Shown here: positions 26,090 through 33,779 of the stretch, piece by piece
Position numbering within the stretch: position 1 is the stretch's first letter
Layout of the letters: every line of letters starts with the position of its first letter
Notes under the pieces: model-generated
Database searches by the model: none
What the model saw: only the letters and a program-made list of their open reading frames with translations
Told to the model about the DNA's origin: nothing
Source of the DNA: Campylobacter concisus
GTDB taxonomy: Bacteria > Campylobacterota > Campylobacteria > Campylobacterales > Campylobacteraceae
Length of the DNA stretch: 64,000 nt
Reading direction: 5' to 3'
Assembly: GCF_015229955.1 (NCBI RefSeq)
Contig: NZ_JAAKYZ010000005.1
Coordinates: forward strand, 52,947 to 116,946
Program-made: the position numbers and the translations under genes

Positions 26090-26502
26090 AGCTTGATGAT
26101 ATCGCTAGAATGGCAATCAGTGAGGTTAGCGCTGAGCTTGAGAAAATAGAAGCATTGCAAAGTAAAAAGCAAGAAGAGCTTGAGCGTGAGAATTTAAAAA
26201 AAGAGCTTTTGGCTATAGAATCTAATGAAAATGCACTAAATAACGAGCTAAAAGTTGAGACAAATTTACAAAATGAGCAAGCGTTTGAGTTAAAAGAGGA
26301 GCCAGAAAGTCTAACAAAAAGTAGAGAGGTGAGCGAAGAGAAAATTTTCTTAGCAAACCTTGCTGAACGCATAGAAGTGCTTTTTGAAGGGCTTAAACAA
26401 ACTCCTGAGCAAAATCTCGCTTCAAGGCTTGAGCTAACGACAAAATTTTTAGAATTTACCCTTGCAAATATCGAAAATAGACTCCAAAATCTCTCAAAAT
26501 AA
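26086..26502 (+). CDS. Coiled-coil protein, CiaD-like by position
   Basis: A 138-aa acidic, helical protein starting [20 protein letters not shown], with a long coiled coil (about 15-75) and a C-terminal helical part, LANLAERIEVLFEGLKQ. I chose ATG 26086, which overlaps the upstream stop, over a GTG at 26071. In C. jejuni the gene directly before cca (Cj0788) encodes CiaD, a 142-aa secreted invasion effector. Position and length match; equivalence is inferred. No classical signal peptide is present. The 3' end overlaps the presumed cca start by 41 bases. Confidence 0.65.
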   Translation: MKLDDIARMAISEVSAELEKIEALQSKKQEELERENLKKELLAIESNENALNNELKVETNLQNEQAFELKEEPESLTKSREVSEEKIFLANLAERIEVLFEGLKQTPEQNLASRLELTTKFLEFTLANIENRLQNLSK

Positions 26503-27649
26503 GCCATTAGATGGCTCAAAAAATGAGATAAAAATCAAAAATGAAATTTATAAAAATAGCGAGCTAGACTTTTTTAGATCGCTATTTGCCCCATTTACTT
26601 CACGTGTTTATCTAGTTGGTGGCTGTGTGAGAGATGCGTTCTTGGGGCGAGAAATTTATGATTATGACATCGAAGTTTATGACATTGAGCCTTTAAAATT
26701 TAATGAGCTAATGGCTAGCATAGGCGCTAGTGGCGTTGGCAAAAGCTACTTCATCTACAAATACAAAAACTACGATATTGGGCTTCCAAGAAGCGAGAGC
26801 AAAACTGGAAATTCACACAAAGACTTTGCAGTAAGCTATATTAATGATCCCAAAATGGCGAGCCTTAGGCGAGATTTCACGATAAATGCCATGATGATGA
26901 ATATCTTTAACGGAGAAATTTTAGACTTTTACGGCGGGAAGCAAGATTTAGCAAACAAGACATTAAGGCACATTGATAGTAAAAAATTTAAAGAAGATCT
27001 ACTAAGGGTTCTTAGAGGAGTGCAGTTTAGCTCTAGGCTTGATTTTAGCATAGCTGATGAGACGCTAGCTCTTATGAAAAGCCTTAGTTTAGAGTTTTTA
27101 AGCAAAGATAGGATAAATACTGAGCTTATTAAATTTTTTCGCGCAAAGCATCTAGAAAAAGGAGCTTACTATATTTTTGAGCTTGGACTTTTTAAAGAAA
27201 TTTTTGGCGTGCAAATTTATAAAGATGATGAGTTTTTGACTGAGCTTAAAAGTGCTAGAAATTTCGTGGATGACGAGAGGCTATTTTTATATATGCTTTT
27301 TGGTAAATTTGAGCTTGACGCAAAGGAAATTCTAGAAAAAATGCGTCTGCCAAAAAGCTACTTTTCTATCTTAAAGCAGCCTTATTTTAAGGACATGCCA
27401 AGCGATAAAGAGCTAATGCAAATTGCTCTAAATATGCCTATAAAATCGTGGCTTGGAGCTTATAATAAAGAGCGGATAGAGCGTGCTGTGAAGCTTGGAA
27501 TTTATGAGGCAAAATTTGATGCGAAAGTTGATGTGGCAGAAATTTTATCAGCTGGTTTTAAAAACGAAGAGATCGCAAAAGAGATAAAACGTAGGCAAGA
27601 GCTTGAAATTTCAAAATATCTAAGCGAGCGTAAGCCTAGAAAAGATTAG
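26462..27649 (+). CDS. cca: CCA tRNA nucleotidyltransferase
   Basis: A 395-aa class II nucleotidyltransferase that adds or repairs the 3' CCA of tRNA. YLVGGCVRDAFLGREIYDYD holds the GG and DxD catalytic motifs (about 50-69). RRDFTINAMMMNIFNGEILD and LLRVLRGVQFSSRL are further family blocks. The only available start upstream of the catalytic core is TTG at 26462, inside the coiled-coil gene. There is no in-frame ATG or GTG between it and the core, so the exact N-terminus is uncertain. Confidence 0.9.
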   Translation: MQISKIDSKISQNKPLDGSKNEIKIKNEIYKNSELDFFRSLFAPFTSRVYLVGGCVRDAFLGREIYDYDIEVYDIEPLKFNELMASIGASGVGKSYFIYKYKNYDIGLPRSESKTGNSHKDFAVSYINDPKMASLRRDFTINAMMMNIFNGEILDFYGGKQDLANKTLRHIDSKKFKEDLLRVLRGVQFSSRLDFSIADETLALMKSLSLEFLSKDRINTELIKFFRAKHLEKGAYYIFELGLFKEIFGVQIYKDDEFLTELKSARNFVDDERLFLYMLFGKFELDAKEILEKMRLPKSYFSILKQPYFKDMPSDKELMQIALNMPIKSWLGAYNKERIERAVKLGIYEAKFDAKVDVAEILSAGFKNEEIAKEIKRRQELEISKYLSERKPRKD

Positions 27650-27676
27650 TCTTTAAAACTCTTAAAAGCCCATTTT

Positions 27677-27685
27677 GGCTAAAAT
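27677..27685 (+). promoter_or_regulatory. Putative -10 region GGCTAAAAT of trmL
   Basis: CATTTTGGCTAAAAT, with TAAAAT at 27680-27685, lies 39 bases before the trmL ATG. It is nearly identical to the leuD promoter region. Confidence 0.5.
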
Positions 27686-27723
27686 AGGCTAGTTTATAAC
27701 ACTTTTTAAGGCAAAGAAAGCTT

Positions 27724-28203
27724 ATGTTTAACATAGTCTTAGTTCATCCTCAGATACCGCAAAATACTGGAGCTATCGGTAGAATGTGCGTTAATGCAAA
27801 TTTAAAGCTGCATATCGTTAAGCCAACGGTCTTTGATCTGAGTGAAAAGGCTGTTAGACGAGCAGGACTTGACTACTGGAAAATTTTAAATCCAAAAATT
27901 TGGGATAGTTTGGAAGAATTTTTAGAAGCAAACTTAAGCCACAAGGATAGATTTTTCTTCGCTACCACAAAGACAAATAGGCTTTACTACGAGGCTAGGT
28001 TTAAGCCAGGAGATTTTATATTTTTTGGTGGCGAGAGTACTGGGCTGCCAAGAGAATTTATGGATATAAATTTTAAAAACGCCATAACCATACCAATGGG
28101 AAAAGAGGGCAGGAGCTTAAATTTAGCTATGAGTGCTGGCATTATCGCGTATGAGGCGATCAGGCAAAATATCACTGAATTTGACTTTAGGAGTGAGATT
28201 TGA
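27724..28203 (+). CDS. trmL: tRNA (cytidine/uridine-34-2'-O)-methyltransferase TrmL
   Basis: A 159-aa SPOUT methyltransferase that modifies the wobble base of leucine tRNAs. NIVLVHPQIPQNTGAIGRM at the N-terminus is followed by FFGGESTGLPREFM and IPMGKEGRSLNLAMSAGIIA, which form the knotted SAM-binding site. Length is typical. Its stop overlaps the TTG start of the next gene. Confidence 0.93.
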   Translation: MFNIVLVHPQIPQNTGAIGRMCVNANLKLHIVKPTVFDLSEKAVRRAGLDYWKILNPKIWDSLEEFLEANLSHKDRFFFATTKTNRLYYEARFKPGDFIFFGGESTGLPREFMDINFKNAITIPMGKEGRSLNLAMSAGIIAYEAIRQNITEFDFRSEI

Positions 28204-29603
28204 GAGTAGTTTTTGCTTTGGTTTTTACCATTTTAGTGGCATTTGCGAGTGAAATTAGCATTGCAACTTATAATGTGCAAAATTTATTTGATTGCAAAGA
28301 TGATGGTAGCGAGTATCTTGATTTTAAAGTAGGCGTATCAAAATGGGACTGCGAGGCGGCTGATTCAAAACTACAAAGGACAAGACAAGTCATAAATGCA
28401 CTAAATACTGACATTATCGCACTTCAAGAGATCGAAAATGAACAAGTTTTAAAAGCTCTAGTAAGTGATAGCGAGTATAAATTTGTAAGCTTTACAAAAG
28501 AGAAAAATTCGCCTGTTGGGCTTGGGCTTATTTCAAAGTTACAGCCAAGTGGCAGTGAAATTTTTAAAGTTTCAAACGTAAAGACGAGAAATATTTTAAA
28601 GGTTATTTTTGAGACGGAAGGTAAGAAATTTAGCATATTTGTAAATCACTTTCCAACTTATAAAAATGGCATAAATATGCAAAAAAAGGCTGAAAAAACG
28701 TTAAGAACAGCTCTGGGTAAAGAGAAAAATGCAATAATTTTGGGTGATTTTAACTCGCCCTTTGGACAAAAATCCATCCTAAATGACATCATTGCAACGA
28801 GAAATTTTTATGATCTTTATAAAGAGCTTGAGCCAAAAGATAGATATTCTCACGCAGTGCATGGCAAAAAAAGAGCGATCGATCATGTTTTACTTTCGCC
28901 CAGCTTTATGGAAAATGGCGATCTAAGCTATGTTAGTGGCAGTTTTGAAGTCTTTAAACCAAGCTTTGCAGTCGATGAAAAAGGCTTTGCAAAGAGTGAC
29001 CTTTATTCGGATCACTTTGCATTAAAGTTTAAAATTTCAACTGATCCAAGCCCAGTGAAAAAAGGCTTTGTAAGTAAAATTTTTAAAAAAGATGAAAACA
29101 AAGCCAATAAAAAAATAAGCGAACAAAGCTATAAGACGGCTGATGTGGATACGCTTTTTGATCACCCAGAGGCAGTGCCAGCAGTGATTGAAAAAGCGGT
29201 TGTTATATTAAAAGATAAACATGGCTTTATTATCTCGAAAAATCACCGCGGAATTTATGTTTATGATCCTAAAAATAGCGTTACTGTAGGCGAAGAGCTA
29301 GATATTTTAGTAAGGCGAATGAAAATTTATAAAGATGCGCTTGAAGTCAGCTCTTATGAGATCATAAATGAGCATGGCACAAAAGATATTAGCGAAAATT
29401 TACTAGATGCATCGCAATTAAGCGAAGCTAGAAGTGGCGATGTCTATGCTAAAATTTCGGGCAGGCTTGAGAGGGGCTATCTGCATACACCATACGGTAA
29501 GATCAGGGTTTATAGTAAGAAAAAGCTAAAAGATGGCGAGTATAGTTTTGAAAACGCGAGAGTTAAAATTTACAAGAGAGAAAACCAAATCGTTGTGGAG
29601 TAG
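28200..29603 (+). CDS. Secreted endonuclease/exonuclease/phosphatase-family protein with extra C-terminal domain
   Basis: A 467-aa protein with a signal peptide (about 1-15, VAFAS). The catalytic EEP domain spans about 17-280 and includes ATYNVQNLFDC, ALQEIENEQ, FVNHFPTYKNG, ILGDFNSPFG, RAIDHVLLS and SDHFALKF. The metal and histidine residues of DNase I-like nucleases are all present. Residues about 325-467 form a beta-rich extension (GEELDILVRRMKIYKDALEV and YLHTPYGKIRVYSKKKL) that may be an OB-like nucleic-acid-binding fold. Likely an extracellular or periplasmic nuclease, perhaps scavenging DNA. TTG start overlapping the trmL stop. Confidence 0.8.
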   Translation: MRVVFALVFTILVAFASEISIATYNVQNLFDCKDDGSEYLDFKVGVSKWDCEAADSKLQRTRQVINALNTDIIALQEIENEQVLKALVSDSEYKFVSFTKEKNSPVGLGLISKLQPSGSEIFKVSNVKTRNILKVIFETEGKKFSIFVNHFPTYKNGINMQKKAEKTLRTALGKEKNAIILGDFNSPFGQKSILNDIIATRNFYDLYKELEPKDRYSHAVHGKKRAIDHVLLSPSFMENGDLSYVSGSFEVFKPSFAVDEKGFAKSDLYSDHFALKFKISTDPSPVKKGFVSKIFKKDENKANKKISEQSYKTADVDTLFDHPEAVPAVIEKAVVILKDKHGFIISKNHRGIYVYDPKNSVTVGEELDILVRRMKIYKDALEVSSYEIINEHGTKDISENLLDASQLSEARSGDVYAKISGRLERGYLHTPYGKIRVYSKKKLKDGEYSFENARVKIYKRENQIVVE

Positions 29604-29606
29604 AGA

Positions 29607-29759
29607 GTGCAAATTTTAGATATTTTTATGATTACGGCGTTTGTTTTATTTCTTATTTTTATGATAAGAGGCGTCGTTTTGCAGTCACAAGAGAAGGAGA
29701 GAGCAAGAAAAATGGTAAGAGAAAAAAGAGAAAATTTTAATAAAAAGAGTGAAATATGA
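29607..29759 (+). CDS. Small membrane protein, unknown
   Basis: A 50-aa frame with GTG start, three bases after the nuclease stop and overlapping the glyS start (ATATGA). One hydrophobic helix (about 5-25) is followed by a highly charged helical tail, SQEKERARKMVREKREN. A small gene also precedes glyS in C. jejuni (Cj0703, remembered). Tight packing and composition support a real gene of unknown function. Confidence 0.6.
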   Translation: MQILDIFMITAFVLFLIFMIRGVVLQSQEKERARKMVREKRENFNKKSEI

Positions 29760-31774
29760 AAGAGTTATTATTAGAAATTGGAGTTGAGGAGCTTCCAGCG
29801 ATACCGTTTTTAATGGAGCTGCCAAATATCAATGCTAAATGGCAGGCTGTTCTTGAAAAATATAACATCACAAGTGAGTTTAAATTTTATTATACGCCGC
29901 GTCGCTTGGTCTTTTTTCATGAGAAATTTCCACAATCTCAGCCTGATAGCGTGGCTAGCTTTATCGGTGCGCCAAAGCAAGTAGCGCTAAAAGACGGAGC
30001 TTTTACAAAGGCTGCGCTTAGCTTTGCAAACAAATGCGGCATAAGCGAGAGCGAGCTTAAATTTAAAGAGATAGACGGCAAAGAGGTGCTTTACTACGAA
30101 AAAGAGGTAAAAGGCGAGCCGGTTGCTAAGATAATGGGCGAGATGGTTGAGGAGTTTTTAAAGAGTCTTAACTTTGGCAAGTCTATGCGCTGGGGCAACG
30201 GCGAGTTTGAGTTTATCCGCCCGATAAGATCGTTTTTGTGTTTGCTTGGTGATGAGGCCATAAAATTTAATGAATTTGGCGTAGAAAGCGGCGATTCAAC
30301 CTATCCGCACAGAAGTATTAGCTATGATAAGATAAAAATTTCAAACATAAAAGAGTATTTTGAAGATTCAAAGAAGCGTGGTATCGTGCTTGAGGCGGAT
30401 GAGAGAGAAAAAATAATCCTTGATGAATTTGAAAAGATCAGCCAAAAAAGCGGACTAAAGATCGAGATCGATAAAGACTTGTTAGCTGAAGTTGTGGCGA
30501 TCACCGAGTATCCAACAGCACTTCTTGGCTCGTTTGAAGAGGAATTTTTGGAGGTGCCAAGTGAGGTCATCATCACTTCAATGAAGGAAAATCAGCGCTA
30601 CTTTCCAGTCTTTAAAAATGGTAAACTCGCAAATGGCTTCGTTGTCGTTAGCAACGCCATAACGCAGGACTACTCGCTCATCATCAAAGGCAATGAAAAG
30701 GTGCTAAGAGCAAGACTAAGTGATGCGATGTTCTTTTGGCAAAGCGACCTAGCGCACGAATTTAGCCCAGAAAAACTAAAAAATATAACTTATCTAAAAG
30801 AGCTTGGAAGTATCTACGAAAAAGAGCTTAGAGAGCTAAAAGTGGCTAAAAAGCTTGCTAGCAACTATGACGAGCTACTCAAAAAAGAAGCTGGCGAGTA
30901 CGCGGCTAAGCTTGAGCGAGCTGTGATGCTAAGCAAGGCCGATCTTACAACTCAGATGGTTTATGAGTTTACCGAGCTTCAAGGCATCATGGGTGCTTAC
31001 TACGCAAAGGCAAAAAACGAGGATAAAGACGTCGTTCTAGCCATAAAAGAGCAGTATTTGCCAGACGGCGAGGAGGCACAGTGCCCAAGCAAGGTATTTA
31101 GCTCGGTTGTGGCGCTTTCAAATAAGCTTGATACACTAATGGGGCTTTTTAGTATCGGCAAAATCCCAAGTGGCACCAAAGACCCATACGCTCTAAGACG
31201 CGCAGCAAATGGCGTGATAAAGATCGTTTTGGCGCATAATTTGAAATTTAACGTAAAAGAAATTTTAGAAGATATCGCAAAAGATTATAAGAAATTTGAT
31301 GTTGAAGTGCCTATAAATTTCATCCTTGATAGGCTCTATATCTTCTTTGACGCAAACGCTTCTATCGTAAAAGCGTGCATAAAAAGTGGCGAAAAAGATA
31401 TCTTAGAGCTAACCAAGATGATAGAGGCGCTTGCTAAAATTTCAAGCGAGACAAGCTTTAGGGAGAATTTCTCAACATTTAAGCGCCTTGCAAATATCAT
31501 CAAAGATGATAAATTTAGCAAGGTTGATGAGAGTCTCTTTGAGATAGATGCTGAAAAATCCCTAAATGACGCATTTAGAGCAGTTGATAAGAGCCTAGCG
31601 TATGAGCCAAGGCTAAAAGCTCTATTTGCTCTAAAACCTCAAATAGATGAGTTTTTTGACAAAGTTATGATAAATGTTGAAAACGAGAAAGTGCGAAACA
31701 ATCGCGTCGCGATCATCGGCCAAATTTATAGCGAGATACTAAAAGTAGCTGATATAAAAGAGATCAGCTTTTAA
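29756..31774 (+). CDS. glyS: Glycyl-tRNA synthetase beta subunit
   Basis: A 672-aa beta subunit of the alpha2beta2 glycyl-tRNA synthetase. LLLEIGVEELPAIPFLMEL at the N-terminus, FGKSMRWGNGEFEFIRPIRS, EVPSEVIITSMKENQRYFPV and IPSGTKDPYALRRAANGVIK are diagnostic. The C-terminal region is the anticodon-binding-like part. glyQ, the alpha subunit, is not in the window. A strong terminator follows. Confidence 0.96.
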   Translation: MKELLLEIGVEELPAIPFLMELPNINAKWQAVLEKYNITSEFKFYYTPRRLVFFHEKFPQSQPDSVASFIGAPKQVALKDGAFTKAALSFANKCGISESELKFKEIDGKEVLYYEKEVKGEPVAKIMGEMVEEFLKSLNFGKSMRWGNGEFEFIRPIRSFLCLLGDEAIKFNEFGVESGDSTYPHRSISYDKIKISNIKEYFEDSKKRGIVLEADEREKIILDEFEKISQKSGLKIEIDKDLLAEVVAITEYPTALLGSFEEEFLEVPSEVIITSMKENQRYFPVFKNGKLANGFVVVSNAITQDYSLIIKGNEKVLRARLSDAMFFWQSDLAHEFSPEKLKNITYLKELGSIYEKELRELKVAKKLASNYDELLKKEAGEYAAKLERAVMLSKADLTTQMVYEFTELQGIMGAYYAKAKNEDKDVVLAIKEQYLPDGEEAQCPSKVFSSVVALSNKLDTLMGLFSIGKIPSGTKDPYALRRAANGVIKIVLAHNLKFNVKEILEDIAKDYKKFDVEVPINFILDRLYIFFDANASIVKACIKSGEKDILELTKMIEALAKISSETSFRENFSTFKRLANIIKDDKFSKVDESLFEIDAEKSLNDAFRAVDKSLAYEPRLKALFALKPQIDEFFDKVMINVENEKVRNNRVAIIGQIYSEILKVADIKEISF

Positions 31775-31780
31775 ATTTGC

Positions 31781-31814
31781 GCCAGCTTCAGGCTCTTGCT
31801 TGGGCTGGCTTTTT
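31781..31814 (+). terminator. Terminator after glyS
   Basis: Stem GCCAGCTT/GGGCTGGC (two G-T pairs) around a short loop, followed by TTTTT. It lies between glyS and the convergent transferase gene and could serve both. Confidence 0.8.
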
Positions 31815-31833
31815 AAAATTTATATTCCTAAAA

Positions 31834-33405
31834 CTACCTAAAAATATCAAATTCTGGCTCATAAGCCTTGGTTTTTACCCCAAAATATCCAAGAACTGAG
31901 CTAAAGATAAAATCATGCGAAAAGCTCTCATCTTTTCTAGTTTTTAGCCTTTTTAAAAGCTCGCTATTGCTTGAAAAGATGATGGCTGGGATGTGTTTTT
32001 GCTCATCTGGAGCGATGGAGTAAGGTAGACCATGTAAATATATGCCGTTTTCACCTAGGCTCTCTCCGTGATCTGAGAAAAAGAACATGGTAACTTCAAA
32101 TTCATCTTTTCTTGCTTCAAGGGCGTTTATCAACTCACTTTGTAGATAGTCCTCATATAAAATAGTGTTGTCGTAGGTATTTGCTATCTCATCTGGTGTG
32201 CATTTATTTAGCTCGGCAGTGTCGCACGTTGGGGTAAATTCTTTAAATTTGCTTGGGTAGCCTTTGTAGTAGATAGGGCCGTGCGAGCCTTGCAGATGTA
32301 GCACGATAAAGGTGGTGGAATTTGCATCTTCGATGACCTTTTTTGCTTCATTAAATATCACTTCGTCAAAGCCTTCTGCTCGATGATCTGAAGTATGGTT
32401 TTGATCGAGATTGTCGCAAACGCCCTTGCAACCGCCGCTATTGTTGCCAAAAAAGTATGTTTTTATGCCAAGTTTATTGATGATATCAACTAAATTTTCA
32501 CGAGCTTTTGCTTCACGGTTGCTAAAATTTTCTCGCTTTAAGTCTGAAAATAAGCAAGGCACACTAGTCTCTGTGGCTGTTCCACATGAGTAGAAATTTG
32601 TAAAACTTACCACATCTTTTTGTTTAGTAAATTTATTCGTATCATTTTTGGTGTAGCCATTTAGTGAGTAGTTTCTGCTTCTTTGCGTCTCGCCAACTAT
32701 CAAAACTAAAATTTTCTTTTTATCATCAGCTAGTACCGCATCATCTGCTACATAGGTAAAAGGTAGTGGTTTTTGTATGAGCGATTTTACTAGCTTTGCA
32801 GCCGAGTAGATGGGATAGTATGGGAGCAATGCGGTTCTTAAATTCGAGTGTTCTCTAAAAAATGGTATAAAAATTTTAGACGTTAATGAAAATATGATAG
32901 CTATCGCAACTATAGAAAATGAGATAATTTTTGCTCTTAATTTAAACTCATTTTTGAAACTACCATAGTTAATTTTTACAAATAATACATATACGCAAGG
33001 TAAGATGGTTGTAAAAATTATCCAAAAAACTAAACCTGTGCTAAAGTAACTAAAGGCTTCTTTGGTGTCGGTACGTAGGACGTTTAATAACATATCTTTA
33101 TCTATAATAACACCATATGCTTGCATAAAGTAAGCAGATATGCCACTTGCTAAAATCAAAATAATCGCAACTGGCTTTAGTGAAAAAGGCAAAAATAAAA
33201 TACAAAAAATACTAGCGAAAACCAAGATAAAGACAATTGCAAATATAAGAAAAAAGAATATGGAAAAAGAGAGTTGATTATTTTGTAGAAAGCCTGAAAA
33301 AACGCCATTGTATAAAAATATATAATTTATAAAAAATATGTAAGCAGTAAATAAAATCAGAAATTTTAAAAAACTGATATTTTTAAATTTATTAATATTT
33401 AGCAT
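31834..33405 (-). CDS. eptC: Phosphoethanolamine transferase (EptA/EptC type)
   Basis: A 523-aa inner-membrane enzyme. Five N-terminal membrane helices (about 10-185) anchor a periplasmic sulfatase-fold domain. The metal and active-site segments are VLIVGETQRSRNYSLNGYTK, CGTATETSVPCLFSD, LHLQGSHGPIYY and FFSDHGESLGENGIYLHG. Cysteine pairs in the soluble domain match the disulfide-rich EptA/MCR build. In C. jejuni EptC (Cj0256) adds phosphoethanolamine to lipid A, heptose and FlgG Thr75; naming here is by that analogy. A single gene with RBS AAAGG. Confidence 0.88.
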   Translation of the reverse strand: MLNINKFKNISFLKFLILFTAYIFFINYIFLYNGVFSGFLQNNQLSFSIFFFLIFAIVFILVFASIFCILFLPFSLKPVAIILILASGISAYFMQAYGVIIDKDMLLNVLRTDTKEAFSYFSTGLVFWIIFTTILPCVYVLFVKINYGSFKNEFKLRAKIISFSIVAIAIIFSLTSKIFIPFFREHSNLRTALLPYYPIYSAAKLVKSLIQKPLPFTYVADDAVLADDKKKILVLIVGETQRSRNYSLNGYTKNDTNKFTKQKDVVSFTNFYSCGTATETSVPCLFSDLKRENFSNREAKARENLVDIINKLGIKTYFFGNNSGGCKGVCDNLDQNHTSDHRAEGFDEVIFNEAKKVIEDANSTTFIVLHLQGSHGPIYYKGYPSKFKEFTPTCDTAELNKCTPDEIANTYDNTILYEDYLQSELINALEARKDEFEVTMFFFSDHGESLGENGIYLHGLPYSIAPDEQKHIPAIIFSSNSELLKRLKTRKDESFSHDFIFSSVLGYFGVKTKAYEPEFDIFR

Positions 33406-33482
33406 CTTTTCAGCCTTTGTAAAAAGCCATAATAATAGGACTCAAATGTAAATGGCTAGAAAATTTAAATAAAAAAATAAGA

Positions 33483-33770
33483 TTATTTTTTCTTGCCTTT
33501 GGAGTTTTTTGCTTCAGTTTTTTTGACTTTTGCATTCTCTTTTATGCTAAGTTTTTCTTTAACTTTTTGCATATCGTTAAAATCAATACCTTGGACTTTT
33601 TCAAGCTCATCGATGCTTTTAAATTTATGGGCTTTTCTGTATTTTATAATGTTTAATGCTTGGCCCTTACTTAGCCCAAGGCTCATTAGCTCGCTCTTGC
33701 TAGCTGTATTTAGGTTGGCGCCATATGCTATACTTGCAACTACCAAACAAAGTAAAATTTTAATCCTCAT
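33483..33770 (-). CDS. ComEA-like helix-hairpin-helix DNA-binding protein
   Basis: A 95-aa secreted protein. The signal peptide is about 1-17 (ASIAYGA). A double helix-hairpin-helix follows: LNTASKSELMSLGLSKGQAL and DELEKVQGIDFNDMQKVKEK. The tail is lysine-rich (KKTEAKNSKGKKK). C. jejuni Cj0011c has the same build and takes part in natural transformation. It is the last gene of the alaS-pbpA operon, 9 bases after pbpA. Confidence 0.87.
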   Translation of the reverse strand: MRIKILLCLVVASIAYGANLNTASKSELMSLGLSKGQALNIIKYRKAHKFKSIDELEKVQGIDFNDMQKVKEKLSIKENAKVKKTEAKNSKGKKK

Positions 33771-33779
33771 CTTATCTTC

